Shown: positions 43,230 to 52,596, counted from the stretch's first letter. The stretch is DNA of 64,000 nucleotides from Lachnospiraceae bacterium (GCA_017503735.1 JAFVSN010000031.1:1-64000), one strand, 5' to 3'. Translations and numbers: made by a program. Notes: generated by a model from the letters alone, not told the origin.

Positions 43230-43256
43230 AAATACGAGGCGAAACCCCGAGAATTC

Positions 43257-43285
43257 TTGCGTATTTGCGAAAAATGTGGTATATT
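43257..43285 (+). promoter_or_regulatory. Promoter of the HD-GYP gene
   Basis: TTGCGT (43257-43262), 17 bases, TATATT (43280-43285). No cyclic-di-GMP riboswitch was seen in the 65-base leader. Confidence 0.7.
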
Positions 43286-43350
43286 TTATTTAAAGGAAAG
43301 AAATTTCTTTGAAAGGAATAAGCCGCAAAACGCAGGAAGGAGGGGGAACA

Positions 43351-44448
43351 ATGCGACTGGTATCGATTGAGATGTTACAACCGGAAATGAAAATCGCAAG
43401 AGCGGTGTATAACCAAGGCACATTGGTTCTTCCGGAGGGGCGCGGGAATGTGGCAAAATATATTCCGAATTTGCGGAATATGGGAATTGAATATGTTTAT
43501 GTAGAGGATGATAAGAGCCAGGGAATTGAAATTCCGGATGCCATTGCGGAACGTACGAGAACAAGCTGTAAGAGGATTTTGCAAAATACCATAGAACAGT
43601 TTTCTTTTACGGACAAGCTGGAGACAAAGGAATTGGAGGCTTGTGTGAATTCCGTTATTACGGAGATTTTAAACACACCGGATATTCAGGTGAGCCTGAA
43701 TGATATTGCATCCAATGATGAATATACCTATACCCATTCTGTAAGTACCATGGTATATTCTTTGATGATTGCCCGGAAGTTAAATTATAACAAACAGAAA
43801 TTGACGATACTGGGAATGGGAACGTTACTTCACGATATCGGCAAGATGTTAATTGACCGGGATATAATGTTTAAAGAGGGAGATCTGACCAGACAGGAGT
43901 ATGAGTACGTAAAAATGCATTCTCTGTACGGCTATCAGACCCTGCGAAGGATCGCATCTCTTCCGGAAGCGGCACGATTGATTGCCTATATGCACCACGA
44001 ACGGTTAGACGGAAGCGGATATCCCCAAGGATTGGTTGCGGATGAATTAAACGAGTATATTCGCATTGTTTCGATTGCGGATGTGTACGATGCGTTGACA
44101 ACGGATCGCTGCTACCGGAAAAAATGGCCGGCAAATAAGGCAATGGACTTTTTGGTAGAACGAAGCGGAAAAGAGTTTGATCCGGTTTTGGTAGGGATTT
44201 TTACACAGCAATTAGCGGTATATCCCAACGGATCTCTGGTGCGGCTGTCCAACGGTTACTACGGCATTGTGTCAAAACAAAACAGAAGTATGCCGCTTCG
44301 TCCGTTTGTACGTGTCGTGCAGGATCCGAGAGGGGAAGATATTATCCCATATGAGTTGGATTTGATGAAAGAACTAAGTGTGACAATTACGGAATCTGAA
44401 TTGGAAATTAATAGGAATAAGCCTTCGGTATCACCGGATGAACTTTAA
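43351..44448 (+). CDS. HD-GYP domain cyclic-di-GMP phosphodiesterase
   Basis: A 365-residue cytoplasmic protein starting at ATG 43351 behind GGAGG. An N-terminal region of about 110 residues (MRLVSIEMLQPEMKIARAVY) of the type often found before HD-GYP is followed by the domain itself: HDIGK with H161-D162, MHHERLDGSGYP with the GYP at 223-225, and DVYDALTTDR. These are the metal-binding and signature residues of active enzymes that split cyclic-di-GMP. Single gene with promoter and terminator. Confidence 0.9.
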   Translation: MRLVSIEMLQPEMKIARAVYNQGTLVLPEGRGNVAKYIPNLRNMGIEYVYVEDDKSQGIEIPDAIAERTRTSCKRILQNTIEQFSFTDKLETKELEACVNSVITEILNTPDIQVSLNDIASNDEYTYTHSVSTMVYSLMIARKLNYNKQKLTILGMGTLLHDIGKMLIDRDIMFKEGDLTRQEYEYVKMHSLYGYQTLRRIASLPEAARLIAYMHHERLDGSGYPQGLVADELNEYIRIVSIADVYDALTTDRCYRKKWPANKAMDFLVERSGKEFDPVLVGIFTQQLAVYPNGSLVRLSNGYYGIVSKQNRSMPLRPFVRVVQDPRGEDIIPYELDLMKELSVTITESELEINRNKPSVSPDEL

Positions 44449-44484
44449 AGAGTCGGTTCAATGAAAATTGAGACCGACTCTTTT
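44447..44484. terminator. Bidirectional terminator
   Basis: AAAGAGTCGGT (44447-44457) pairs with ACCGACTCTTT (44473-44483), with TCAAT/ATTGA extending the stem. A-run on the left and T-run on the right make it work for both converging genes; it overlaps both stop regions. Confidence 0.88.
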
Positions 44485-46672
44485 ATTTTACAAGGGGAGG
44501 TTCCGATATGTGGAGAATACATACTTTCGACAGTCCGCCGGAGGTGCTGACCTCCACAGTGACCGTTCCCGGGGCCAGTGCGGTAAGCGTGCCGTCCGGA
44601 CCGGCATAAAGTAAAGTTTCGTCACTTACCGTATAGAACAGACAATCGGTGCTGGTAAACGGAAGCAACAACGGGAGCAACTTGAAACTTTCATTTACGG
44701 AAAGTGTGCGCTCTGTGATGTTTAAGGAGAGCTGTCTTGCGGGCAGCTTTTTTATTTCGAGGGTGTAGGTTGTTTTGTTTCCGCGGTAGTCCGTACTGTA
44801 AAAGGTAAAGGTATCGTTTTCCTTTGCGAAAAAGGTGTAAGCTTCATTCGGTTGCAGGTCTGTTCCCAAGGCAAGGAAGAAGTATTCTTCCCGGATGCCG
44901 TCCAAATAGCGGAATCGTTTTACTCCGCATCCTGCATCGGAGGCGGAAACGGTAACGGTAAAAGAGCCGTCGGCATTTTCGTAATAATCGGCTGTAATCA
45001 CCGGCGGAAGTTCGTCGTCTTCTACGGTATAAACAAGGATTGATTCGTTTCCGGCATAGTCATTGATATAAAAAGTATATACCCCTGATTTGGTCAGGGA
45101 CAGGAGGGATTCGGAAACCGTTTGTCCCTTGGTTCCTTTGCAGAAATAGGAAACATCATGTGTTCCGGTTGCATAACGGACGGAACAAATACCGCTTCCT
45201 CCCCGGTCTTCGGTTTTGAGCGTAATAAGCAATTCGGTTTCGTCGTATTCCGTCTTTGCGGAAAGTGTCGGCGCAACCGTATCAAAAGACAGAACATCAG
45301 CTGCCGCGACCGCCTGTGCGGCATCAATGATACCCGGGTATTTTATATATCCGATTAAGGAATCCATCGGTTTTAATGTTTGCAAAAGAAGCTCTTTTAT
45401 GTTTTGCGGATAAAGAGAATCCGTATGTGCATAAAGCAACGCCGCAACGCCGGAAACAACCGGGGCCGCCATGGAACTTCCGGAGAGATAATGAAACTCT
45501 CCGCCTACGGTGGTGCTGAAAATGTCTTGACCCGGTGCGGCAATATCGACGGTAGAAATGCCGTAGTTGGAATCGGAAGCAAGCTCACCGGATTGGTTGA
45601 TGTATGCCACGGTAATCATATTATCCAAAGCATAGCAGGCCGGATATACCGGGGAAGAATTGTTATTGTTTCCGGAGTTTCCGGCGGCAACCACAAACAA
45701 CATGGTGGATTCCCGCATAACCGTTTCCAATGCCTCGCTGTACACGGAAGTTCCCCAGCTCATATTACAAATATCTGCACCGGCTGCCTGGGCGTATTTG
45801 ATTGCTTTGATGGCATCTGCCACAGAACCGGAATTGCGGGATCCGCCGTGAATTTTTAAAGGAAGGATACGGATGTCGATGCCGCCGGCTACACCGTAGA
45901 CGCCTTCGGTGGCGGCAATAATTCCGGCACAATGAGTGCCGTGGTTGTCATTATCTTCCGGATGGGCACTGATTTGTCCCAAAGAGGAAACCTGGTAATG
46001 ACATACCGTGTTGTCATCGTTGAAAAAGTCCCAACCGTTGTAATCATCAACATATCCGTTATTGTCATCATCGATACCGTTTTCCGGAATCTCTTTTTCG
46101 TTTGTCCAGATATGGCGATACAAGGACGGGTGAGAGATGTCAACGCCGGTGTCAATGATAGCAACCAAAGCGGAACCGGAGACCGGCCGGGTCTCAAGTA
46201 ACGCATAAGCTTCCGGCAGATTGATGTCAACATCCGGCGTGGAACTGCGGTGAACCGGGATGTCCTTTACGTAATAGGTGTAATCACCTGTATTATGGAA
46301 AGCCCACTGGGCATCGGAATACTTCATCTGTTCCATTTTGCTGCATAATGTGGCGGAACTGTTTGATTCCGCAACGCGGATCAGAGGGCTTTGATTTAAC
46401 TTCTGTACTTGTAAATCCACAGAGTTTGGAGAGGTACTGGCACAAAGACTGAAATCCCCCGCGTGTTCGGTAAGAATAAGGTCCGGACAAAGGGCAGACA
46501 AACGTTCTGCGGATTCTTCCGGGGAAACAGACTCCTCCCAAAGGATAATTACTTCATTTGCAGCCGAAAAAGCACTGTCCTTTGGCGTCGTTCCCGAAAG
46601 AAACAGAAACGACAGCGAAAGAAACAGTGCCGATAATAGTTTATGGAAATTTCGTTTCATAAAGCTACCCAT
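44483..46672 (-). CDS. Secreted subtilisin-like serine protease with Ig-like C-terminus
   Basis: A 729-residue exported protease. ATG 46672 lies six bases behind AGAGG; a second ATG is at codon 5. A signal peptide (LLSALFLSLSFLFLSG) and a prodomain of about 120 residues precede the S8 domain: D174 in IIDTGVD, H244 in HGTHCAGI, Asn in VAAGNSG, S400 in GSSMAAP, all intact. It has a calcium-type insertion (DDDNNGYVDDYNGWDFF). The C-terminal 270 residues hold two similar Ig-like domains and a BIG2-like domain (TLTALAPGTVTVEVSTS). No anchor, so probably released or wall-associated. Confidence 0.9.
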   Translation of the reverse strand: MGSFMKRNFHKLLSALFLSLSFLFLSGTTPKDSAFSAANEVIILWEESVSPEESAERLSALCPDLILTEHAGDFSLCASTSPNSVDLQVQKLNQSPLIRVAESNSSATLCSKMEQMKYSDAQWAFHNTGDYTYYVKDIPVHRSSTPDVDINLPEAYALLETRPVSGSALVAIIDTGVDISHPSLYRHIWTNEKEIPENGIDDDNNGYVDDYNGWDFFNDDNTVCHYQVSSLGQISAHPEDNDNHGTHCAGIIAATEGVYGVAGGIDIRILPLKIHGGSRNSGSVADAIKAIKYAQAAGADICNMSWGTSVYSEALETVMRESTMLFVVAAGNSGNNNNSSPVYPACYALDNMITVAYINQSGELASDSNYGISTVDIAAPGQDIFSTTVGGEFHYLSGSSMAAPVVSGVAALLYAHTDSLYPQNIKELLLQTLKPMDSLIGYIKYPGIIDAAQAVAAADVLSFDTVAPTLSAKTEYDETELLITLKTEDRGGSGICSVRYATGTHDVSYFCKGTKGQTVSESLLSLTKSGVYTFYINDYAGNESILVYTVEDDELPPVITADYYENADGSFTVTVSASDAGCGVKRFRYLDGIREEYFFLALGTDLQPNEAYTFFAKENDTFTFYSTDYRGNKTTYTLEIKKLPARQLSLNITERTLSVNESFKLLPLLLPFTSTDCLFYTVSDETLLYAGPDGTLTALAPGTVTVEVSTSGGLSKVCILHISEPPLVK

Positions 46673-46704
46673 AACCGGCCTCTTTTCCTAATCTAAATCC
46701 TTGG

Positions 46705-46710
46705 ATTATA
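46705..46710 (-). promoter_or_regulatory. -10 box of the secreted subtilase gene
   Basis: Minus-strand TATAAT (46710-46705), 33 bases upstream of the start. No convincing -35 box. Confidence 0.35.
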
Positions 46711-46768
46711 GACTAACGTGAGAACGTGGCAGTTATGTGGCAAAATGATTACGGTTTACTTAACAACT

Positions 46769-48052
46769 CTAGCAATAATTGTTAAAAAGCATTCCGCTGT
46801 AGATGGATGTGGTGTAAGGACTGGTCCGTTCACTGATGGGAGCCCGTGGGTCCGGGTAGGCCACCAGCTTCTTATCCACATAGCGCATCGGATTTAAAAT
46901 AACAGATTCCAACCGGGAATCCAACGATTTCAAAAAGGAGGCATCGGTACGGAGAACAAATTCCGCATCGCCCGAAACGGCCGCCTGCTCAACCGCTTCC
47001 GGATTCAAGGTAAGATACCCTTCTTCGTTGGCGGTAATTCCGATGGAACTTAAGGAGGAATAATGGGAGGCTACCAAATGGGACAATCCTCGTAATAAAA
47101 ATGCGGAGCTTTTATTTTCCTCGACGGTTTCCTTGCCGGCCTGAACCAGGCGGTTATAGGAAAGCGTAAATTCTTCCAGCGCATCGTATACGACGGTCCG
47201 GTCCGGAACCGGGCGAACAGAAACCGGTTCGTCGGTGGCGGAACGAAGTGTCAGCAACAACGTGTCGTTATAAGTAACCACATTTTCCGGAGATTCAAAG
47301 GAAGTACCGTTTACGGAATAATGTGCGTTTTGCGCAGGGGAAGAAATCCGGTTGAGACCGAATGCTTCCACAAGACCTTTTTCCGCGCCTTCCGGTTTTT
47401 CGGTGTCCTGCAGGGTAAAAGCGCTTTTTCCGAACTCACCGGTTTGATTTGCGGTTAACTCCAAACGGCTGATGCCCAGCTCTTTGTGGAGAGCAACCTG
47501 TGCCTTTAACCCGATATTGGTCTTATTAATGAAATCTGCCAGTTTACTTTGTAAATCAAAGGCAGAGGAATCAACGTTCACCTGAAAACGGAAAGAATAT
47601 TGTTCCTGTCCGAAGGACACGGTAAAACGATAGCTTCCTTCCGAAAGCGGAGGCGTCTCCGACGGAAGAAGGTCGCCCACATTGTGTTGTCCGGTAGCAA
47701 GATTGGAAACTTCAACGGAATAAGAGGTGTTGTCGGTGAACTCCGACAGCTCCATCCGGTGAAGCAAAGCAGCCTGAACATGAACCGGGGAAGAGGAATG
47801 CACTCCTGCGGTATGTAATAAAGAAGCGTCTTGTAAGGAACGGCTCACATCCTTTAAGGAAAGAGCGCTTTCTTTAATCGAGAGGGCGCAAGCCTGTTTT
47901 TTCTCGGATAAGTCTATTTTATACAGGGGTTCGGAGGCAGACATCTTAACGATATTCTTGTAAATATCGCGCAGCTCACGTTTTTTGTGGGTAGAATAAT
48001 GAGGACTACGGGAAACGTAATCCTGTAAATAGTAATTATACACATTCAACAT
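46769..48052 (-). CDS. FliD-like (flagellar hook-associated protein 2-like) protein
   Basis: A 427-residue protein starting at ATG 48052 behind AGGAGG; the much longer frame to 48616 runs into asnB on the other strand and is rejected. The central and C-terminal parts follow FliD: SYRFTVSFGQEQYSFRFQV, GLKAQVALHKELGISRLELT, FGLNRISSPAQNAHYSVNG, VTYNDTLLLTLRSAT, and a helical end (LEEFTLSYNRLVQAG, YSSLSSIGITANEEGYLTLN). It lacks the long D2-D3 insertions. No flagellar gene is near, and it is a single gene with its own promoter, so its role may not be flagellar. Confidence 0.65.
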   Translation of the reverse strand: MLNVYNYYLQDYVSRSPHYSTHKKRELRDIYKNIVKMSASEPLYKIDLSEKKQACALSIKESALSLKDVSRSLQDASLLHTAGVHSSSPVHVQAALLHRMELSEFTDNTSYSVEVSNLATGQHNVGDLLPSETPPLSEGSYRFTVSFGQEQYSFRFQVNVDSSAFDLQSKLADFINKTNIGLKAQVALHKELGISRLELTANQTGEFGKSAFTLQDTEKPEGAEKGLVEAFGLNRISSPAQNAHYSVNGTSFESPENVVTYNDTLLLTLRSATDEPVSVRPVPDRTVVYDALEEFTLSYNRLVQAGKETVEENKSSAFLLRGLSHLVASHYSSLSSIGITANEEGYLTLNPEAVEQAAVSGDAEFVLRTDASFLKSLDSRLESVILNPMRYVDKKLVAYPDPRAPISERTSPYTTSIYSGMLFNNYC

Positions 48053-48168
48053 AAGCAAGCCTCCTTTCTCACTTAGTTTCATAAAGAATATAGAAAAGCA
48101 CCGGGCATCCTGCCCTTTACGGTGTCGGGGATGTACTATTTTACAAAAAACGACAATATCCCATATAT

Positions 48169-48198
48169 AGTATACACCCACGGTTCCTTTTTTGTAAA
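48169..48198 (-). promoter_or_regulatory. Promoter of the FliD-like gene
   Basis: Minus strand: TTTACA (48198-48193), 18 bases, TATACT (48174-48169). Confidence 0.5.
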
Positions 48199-48226
48199 GT
48201 ATTTTTTGGGAATTTATGGCTAAGTC

Positions 48227-48255
48227 TTGAAAAAAATGGGAAGGATTGGTATGAT
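48227..48255 (+). promoter_or_regulatory. Promoter of asnB
   Basis: TTGAAA (48227-48232), 17 bases, TATGAT (48250-48255), divergent from the FliD-like promoter. Confidence 0.7.
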
Positions 48256-48301
48256 AATACAAGAATCGGGATTTGATTATGTAATACAGGAGGGCATCAC
48301 A

Positions 48302-50140
48302 ATGTGTGGAATTGCCGGATATGTTGACTATAAAAGAGCGGAAGCGCACAGAGAAGAATTGCGGAAAATGACGGAAGTCATTATTCATCGCGGTCCGGAC
48401 TCTGTGGGCTACTATGAAGACGATGCGGTAGGACTGGGCTTTCGCAGACTCAGTATTATCGGAATCGAAAACGGCCAACAGCCGATTTTGAACGAAGACA
48501 GCAGTATGGTTCTGACCTTTAACGGTGAGATTTATAACTATGCGGGGATTCGGGAGGAACTTCGGGAAAAGGGGCATGTGTTTACCACGGACAGCGATTC
48601 CGAGGTTATTTTGCACGGCTTTGAAGAATACGGTCAGGATATTCTTAAAAAGCTTCGCGGTATGTACTGCTTTGTGGTTTGGGATATTAAGAAAAAGAGT
48701 ATGTTTGCGGCAAGAGACGGATTCGGAATCAAGCCGTTCTACTATACGGAACCGAATGAGGACGAGTTGGTTTTCGGTTCGGAGATTAAATCCATTTTAA
48801 AACATTCCTCCGTAAAGAAGGAATTGAACGAAGAGGCGATTTACAGTTATCTTTCTTTCCAGTTTTCCGCAAGAAGCGAAAGCTTCTTTAAAGGAATCTT
48901 CGAGCTGCCTCCGGGACATTTCCTTACCTATTCCAAGGAAGAAGGTGTATGCGTAAAGGAATACTGGGATCCGAAGTTCGATACGGACGAGGATCTTACC
49001 TTGGAAGAGGCAGTAAAAAAGATTGAAGATGTGTTTGATGATTCCGTAAAGGTGCATCTGACAGCGGACACGGAAGTGGGCAGCTTCCTTTCCGGCGGTA
49101 TCGACTCCAGCTACGTGGTAAGTACCGCAAAGTGCCCGAAGACCTTTACCGTAGGATTTTCCGACGGCGGTTACAGTGAGATTGCCTATGCGAAGGAACT
49201 GGCAGAGATTCTGGGCGTGGAAAACCATAGCAAGGTCATTACGCCGGAGGAATACTGGGACGCTATTCCGAAGGTGCAGTATCATATGGATGAGCCGGTG
49301 GCGGACCCGTCGGCGGTTGCATTGTATTTTGTAAGCCAGCTGGCAAGTAAGTATGTAAAAGTGGTTTGTTCCGGTGAAGGGGCGGACGAGTTGTTCGGCG
49401 GCTATAATGTATACCAGACGGTGATTGCAAACCGAGCCATGGACTGGATGCCGAAGCCGCTCCGGGCCGGTGTGGCGAAAGTAATGAAATGTATCCCGTT
49501 CCGCTTTAAAGGCAAAGAGTATTTGATTCGTACCGGTACGCCTCTTTCGGAACGTTACATCGGAAATGCTTATATTTTCAGAGAAAAAGAGATTGACCGT
49601 TTGCTTGTAAATCCGACAGGAAAGATGAAGACCAGCGAACTGACCGCACCGTACTATGACCGTGCCAAGGATTTGGACGATGTACAGAAGATGCAGTACA
49701 TCGATATGAAGTTCTGGCTCCGGGGAGACATTCTTCGGAAGGCGGACCGCATGAGTATGGCTCATTCCCTGGAGCTTCGTGTGCCGTTTTTGGATTACGA
49801 GGTAATGAAGGTGGCGGGTAGCCTTCCGCTTTCCTTAAAGGTAGATAAAAACACCACGAAAAAAGCGTTGCGTCTTGCCGCGCTTAAGAATACGCCGAAG
49901 GCATCCACCGAGCGTAAGAAGTTAGGGTTCCCGGTGCCGATTCGCGTGTGGCTTCGGGAAGAGCAGTATTACAATCGTGTAAAAGACGTACTTCTTCGTC
50001 CGTACATGACGAAGCTGTTTAAGGAAAAGGAAATGCTGGAGCTTTTGGATACCCATTATGCGGGAAAGAAGGATTACTCCAGAAAACTGTGGTGTCTGTA
50101 CTGCTTCGGACTGTGGTATGAGGAGTATTTTGAAAAGTAG
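48302..50140 (+). CDS. asnB: Glutamine-hydrolysing asparagine synthetase
   Basis: A 612-residue class II amidotransferase starting at ATG 48302 so that Cys2 becomes the N-terminal nucleophile (MCGIAGYVDYK), behind AGGAGG. The glutaminase half shows RGPDSVG, FNGEIYNY and RDGFGIKPFYY; the synthetase half shows the PP-loop SFLSGGIDSSYV, then SGEGADELFGGY and LRVPFLDYEV. It makes asparagine from aspartate, glutamine and ATP; relatives also amidate wall precursors, which cannot be excluded. Confidence 0.93.
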   Translation: MCGIAGYVDYKRAEAHREELRKMTEVIIHRGPDSVGYYEDDAVGLGFRRLSIIGIENGQQPILNEDSSMVLTFNGEIYNYAGIREELREKGHVFTTDSDSEVILHGFEEYGQDILKKLRGMYCFVVWDIKKKSMFAARDGFGIKPFYYTEPNEDELVFGSEIKSILKHSSVKKELNEEAIYSYLSFQFSARSESFFKGIFELPPGHFLTYSKEEGVCVKEYWDPKFDTDEDLTLEEAVKKIEDVFDDSVKVHLTADTEVGSFLSGGIDSSYVVSTAKCPKTFTVGFSDGGYSEIAYAKELAEILGVENHSKVITPEEYWDAIPKVQYHMDEPVADPSAVALYFVSQLASKYVKVVCSGEGADELFGGYNVYQTVIANRAMDWMPKPLRAGVAKVMKCIPFRFKGKEYLIRTGTPLSERYIGNAYIFREKEIDRLLVNPTGKMKTSELTAPYYDRAKDLDDVQKMQYIDMKFWLRGDILRKADRMSMAHSLELRVPFLDYEVMKVAGSLPLSLKVDKNTTKKALRLAALKNTPKASTERKKLGFPVPIRVWLREEQYYNRVKDVLLRPYMTKLFKEKEMLELLDTHYAGKKDYSRKLWCLYCFGLWYEEYFEK

Positions 50141-50215
50141 AATCGTTTAAGTCCGCAATTTTAGCGGAAAGGAATATCTTGCAGGAGAAACTTCATAGAA
50201 TAGCAGAAAAAAGGA

Positions 50216-50259
50216 ACGATATCATCTCCGTCCGAAGAGACGGGGAGGTATCGTTTTTT
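50216..50259 (+). terminator. Terminator of asnB
   Basis: ACGATATCATCTCCGTC region pairs with GACGGGGAGGTATCGT, then six T. Confidence 0.85.
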
Positions 50260-50270
50260 GTGTGAGGTCT

Positions 50271-51197
50271 ATGCAGTACGGAATTGCGATTCGAAATGTC
50301 TGTGTTAGAAGGGAACCGACTACGGTGCCGTTACGAAAGGATAAGGAAGATGTTTGGGACAGAAGACAGGAGAGCAGACTGAATGTAGGGGAACCGGTAC
50401 AGCTACGGCGACAGGACGGAGGCTGGCTCTATGTGAGTTCCGATTCTACGGAAGGGTTTGTAAAAGAGGAAGGTATTTATATCTGTACAAGACGACATTA
50501 CGAAAAGTACCGGGAAATCCTAAATAAGGAATATCAAGTGGTATTAAAGTCCGGCAGATATACGGACGGACAGTATTTCCGGGTGGGAACGGTACTTCCG
50601 GTATTTGAGGGAGCGGAGAAAAACAAGGGATGCCGGGATGTGGCTTGGGAAATGCAACGGATCGGGTCACGGAGGAAAGCCGGCGGAGACCGGCAGGCAG
50701 AGCCACCGGTGCTTGTACGAAGCTATCTGCCTTTTACGGAGCGGCAGATGGGACTGCAGATGGAACGGATGCTTGAAATTCCCTACAGTTGGGGAGATGA
50801 GCGGGCGGACGGTATGGATTGTTCTTCCACGGTGCGGGCCTTTTTTGCCTGCTTTGGGTTGTTTCTTCCCAGAAATTCCGAAGAACAGCGAAGCTGCGGA
50901 GAGACTTTGTATGCCATGAACCAGGCAAGTTATGAAGAGTTATCCGGGCTGCCTGTGGATAAGAAAAGAGAAATGATTGCTACAATGGGAATCGGAACCG
51001 TGCTTCATATGCCGGGGCATGTGATGATTTATGCGGGGGAGAAAGAGGGAGAACCCCGGATTTTTCATAACTGCGATACTTATACCGAGAACGGAGAAGA
51101 ACATATTGTGCGGAAAAGTGTGATCAGCGGGTTCTTTCCCAAGGGAGAGGGAACCTATCTGGACTATCTGACGGCGGCATGGAAACCGTATTTGTAA
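50271..51197 (+). CDS. NlpC/P60 cell-wall hydrolase with SH3-like N-terminus
   Basis: About 308 residues, no signal peptide. Residues 1-150 contain SH3-like segments (VCVRREPTTVPLRKD, GGWLYVSSDSTEGFVKEEGI). The C-terminal NlpC/P60 domain has the catalytic Cys184 in GMDCSSTV and His250 in MPGHVMIYAG, with YSWGDERADGMDCS upstream. Enzymes of this type cut gamma-D-Glu-diamino-acid bonds in peptidoglycan peptides. The start is uncertain: ATG 50271 (GAGG only three bases away) or GTG 50262. It begins right after the asnB terminator. Confidence 0.8.
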   Translation: MQYGIAIRNVCVRREPTTVPLRKDKEDVWDRRQESRLNVGEPVQLRRQDGGWLYVSSDSTEGFVKEEGIYICTRRHYEKYREILNKEYQVVLKSGRYTDGQYFRVGTVLPVFEGAEKNKGCRDVAWEMQRIGSRRKAGGDRQAEPPVLVRSYLPFTERQMGLQMERMLEIPYSWGDERADGMDCSSTVRAFFACFGLFLPRNSEEQRSCGETLYAMNQASYEELSGLPVDKKREMIATMGIGTVLHMPGHVMIYAGEKEGEPRIFHNCDTYTENGEEHIVRKSVISGFFPKGEGTYLDYLTAAWKPYL

Positions 51198-51205
51198 AAA
51201 AGTAC

Positions 51206-51234
51206 TTGCATTCGCAGGAAATTTATGCTAGAAT
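51206..51234 (+). promoter_or_regulatory. Promoter of rpsF-ssb-rpsR
   Basis: TTGCAT (51206-51211), 17 bases, TGC-TAGAAT (-10 at 51229-51234, extended). Confidence 0.75.
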
Positions 51235-51261
51235 GAATAGCTGTGATATGCAAAACACAAT

Positions 51262-51315
51262 ATTATTCCTTGCTCTTTCGTGACGGGAAGGGCCGGAGAC
51301 CAGAAGGAGGTGCAC
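51262..51315 (+). promoter_or_regulatory. Candidate S6:S18 binding leader of rpsF
   Basis: The leader contains CCTTGCTC facing GGGCCGGAGACCAGAAGG, with a CCG that could lie in a bulge as in the known S6:S18 autoregulatory leader of bacterial rpsF operons. The pairing was drawn by eye and is only suggestive. Confidence 0.35.
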
Positions 51316-51321
51316 GCAACT

Positions 51322-51612
51322 ATGAATCAGTACGAATTAGCCTTAGTTGTAAATGCAAAAGTCGAGGATGACGTAAAGAATGCTGTAGTAGAAGCAGCAA
51401 AGGAGCTCATTACCAGATTCGGCGGCAACATCACCAATGTTGAAGACGCTGGTAAGAAGAGACTTGCATACGAAATCCAGAAGATGAAGGAAGGTTATTA
51501 TTTCTTCATTCAGTTCGATGCTGAAGCAACTGTTCCGGCGGAGATCGAATCCAGACTTCGTATTATGGACAATGTGCTCAGATTCTTATGCATTAGACGG
51601 GACGAGGAGTAA
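51322..51612 (+). CDS. rpsF: Ribosomal protein S6
   Basis: A 96-residue protein starting at ATG 51322 behind AAGGAGG. The pattern MNQYELALVVNAKVEDD, DAGKKRLAYEIQK, YYFFIQFDAE, and NVLRFLCIRRDE is that of S6, which pairs with S18 on the small subunit. First of the conserved rpsF-ssb-rpsR set. Confidence 0.97.
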   Translation: MNQYELALVVNAKVEDDVKNAVVEAAKELITRFGGNITNVEDAGKKRLAYEIQKMKEGYYFFIQFDAEATVPAEIESRLRIMDNVLRFLCIRRDEE

Positions 51613-51626
51613 AGGAGGAATTCCTT

Positions 51627-52061
51627 ATGAACAAAGTCATTTTAATTGGCAGATTAACCAGAGACCCGGAGATTAGATATTCGCAGGGTGCGAATTCCAC
51701 TGCAGTAGGTACGTTCAGTATCGCAGTAGACAGACGTTTTAAGCGTGACGGTGAGCCGGATGCGGACTTCTTTAACTGTACTGCTTTCGGAAAGCAGGCA
51801 GAGTTTGTAGAGCGTTACCTGAAGAAGGGAACGAAGATGGTTGTAGTGGGCAGAGTCCAGAACGACAACTACACAAACAAAGAAGGCCAGAAGGTATACA
51901 GCACACGTATTATGGTAGATGAATTAGAGTTTGCCGAGAGCAGAAATGCAGCCGGAGAAGGTTCGGAGTATCGTCCGAGCGCAAGACCGGAGCCGTCTGC
52001 GGCAGGTGACGGATTCATGAATATCCCTGACGGTATCGACGAAGAGCTTCCGTTTAACTAG
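51627..52061 (+). CDS. ssb: Single-stranded DNA-binding protein
   Basis: A 144-residue replicative SSB. The OB fold (MNKVILIGRLTRDPEIRYSQ, FFNCTAFGKQAEFVERYLKKG, GRVQNDNYTNKEGQKVY in part) is followed by a short Gly/Ser/Pro linker and the acidic tip DEELPFN that binds partner proteins. ATG 51627 follows AAGGAGG. Confidence 0.97.
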   Translation: MNKVILIGRLTRDPEIRYSQGANSTAVGTFSIAVDRRFKRDGEPDADFFNCTAFGKQAEFVERYLKKGTKMVVVGRVQNDNYTNKEGQKVYSTRIMVDELEFAESRNAAGEGSEYRPSARPEPSAAGDGFMNIPDGIDEELPFN

Positions 52062-52118
52062 GAGGCATACGATAAGAAGCGGCATGGCCGCACGATTTGA
52101 ATAAGGAGGTAGAACCAA

Positions 52119-52379
52119 ATGGAAAGACCGGATAAGGCAGATCTCGGTGCAAAGAGACGCGTAGTTCGCAGAAGAAAGAAGGTTTGTGCTTTCTGTGCAG
52201 ACAAGACTAACGCAGGCATCGATTATAAGGATGTAAATAAGTTAAAGAGATACGTTTCCGAGAGAGGTAAGATTCTTCCGAGAAGAATTACCGGAAACTG
52301 TGCAAAGCATCAGAGAGCATTGACCGTTGCTGTAAAGCGCGCTCGTCACGTTGCACTCATGCCGTACACTCTTGACTAA
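52119..52379 (+). CDS. rpsR: Ribosomal protein S18, zinc-binding type
   Basis: An 86-residue S18. [10 protein letters not shown] and GNCAKHQR give the C-x2-C ... C-x2-H set of the zinc-containing (C+) form. ATG 52119 follows AAGGAGG. The operon ends at the terminator at 52455. Confidence 0.96.
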   Translation: MERPDKADLGAKRRVVRRRKKVCAFCADKTNAGIDYKDVNKLKRYVSERGKILPRRITGNCAKHQRALTVAVKRARHVALMPYTLD

Positions 52380-52454
52380 GCCTTAGTAAATCAAGGGTTT
52401 TGTAGGTTGACCGGGTGGATTTGACACAAGGTTGACACAAGAATATTAAAAATT

Positions 52455-52490
52455 GACCCCGTAATGGCGTAGGCTGTTACGGGGTTTTTG
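52455..52490 (+). terminator. Terminator of rpsF-ssb-rpsR (first of a near-identical pair)
   Basis: CCCCGTAA pairs with TTACGGGG around TGGCGTAGGCTG, then five T. Nearly the same sequence recurs at 54105-54139. Confidence 0.9.
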
Positions 52491-52568
52491 TTTTGTGAAA
52501 AACAAACATACATGCCTTTCTCTCTCTTTGTTCTAAAAACAAAAAGTAGGGAATATACATAAAATAGC

Positions 52569-52596
52569 TTGCTTTTTTTAGAATGCATGCTATAAT
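52569..52596 (+). promoter_or_regulatory. Promoter of the AAA ATPase gene
   Basis: TTGCTT (52569-52574), 16 bases, TGC-TATAAT (52591-52596, extended). Confidence 0.75.

Noticed and set aside
43230-43350. Cyclic-di-GMP riboswitch ahead of the HD-GYP gene
   Set aside because: The leader after the promoter is about 60 bases and lacks the conserved aptamer core.
46769-48052. Evidence for a flagellar locus
   Set aside because: Only one FliD-like gene is present; neighbours are asparagine synthetase and a subtilase.
48053-48616. N-terminal extension of the FliD-like protein by 188 codons
   Set aside because: It runs antisense through the asnB promoter and coding start; AGGAGG directly precedes ATG 48052.
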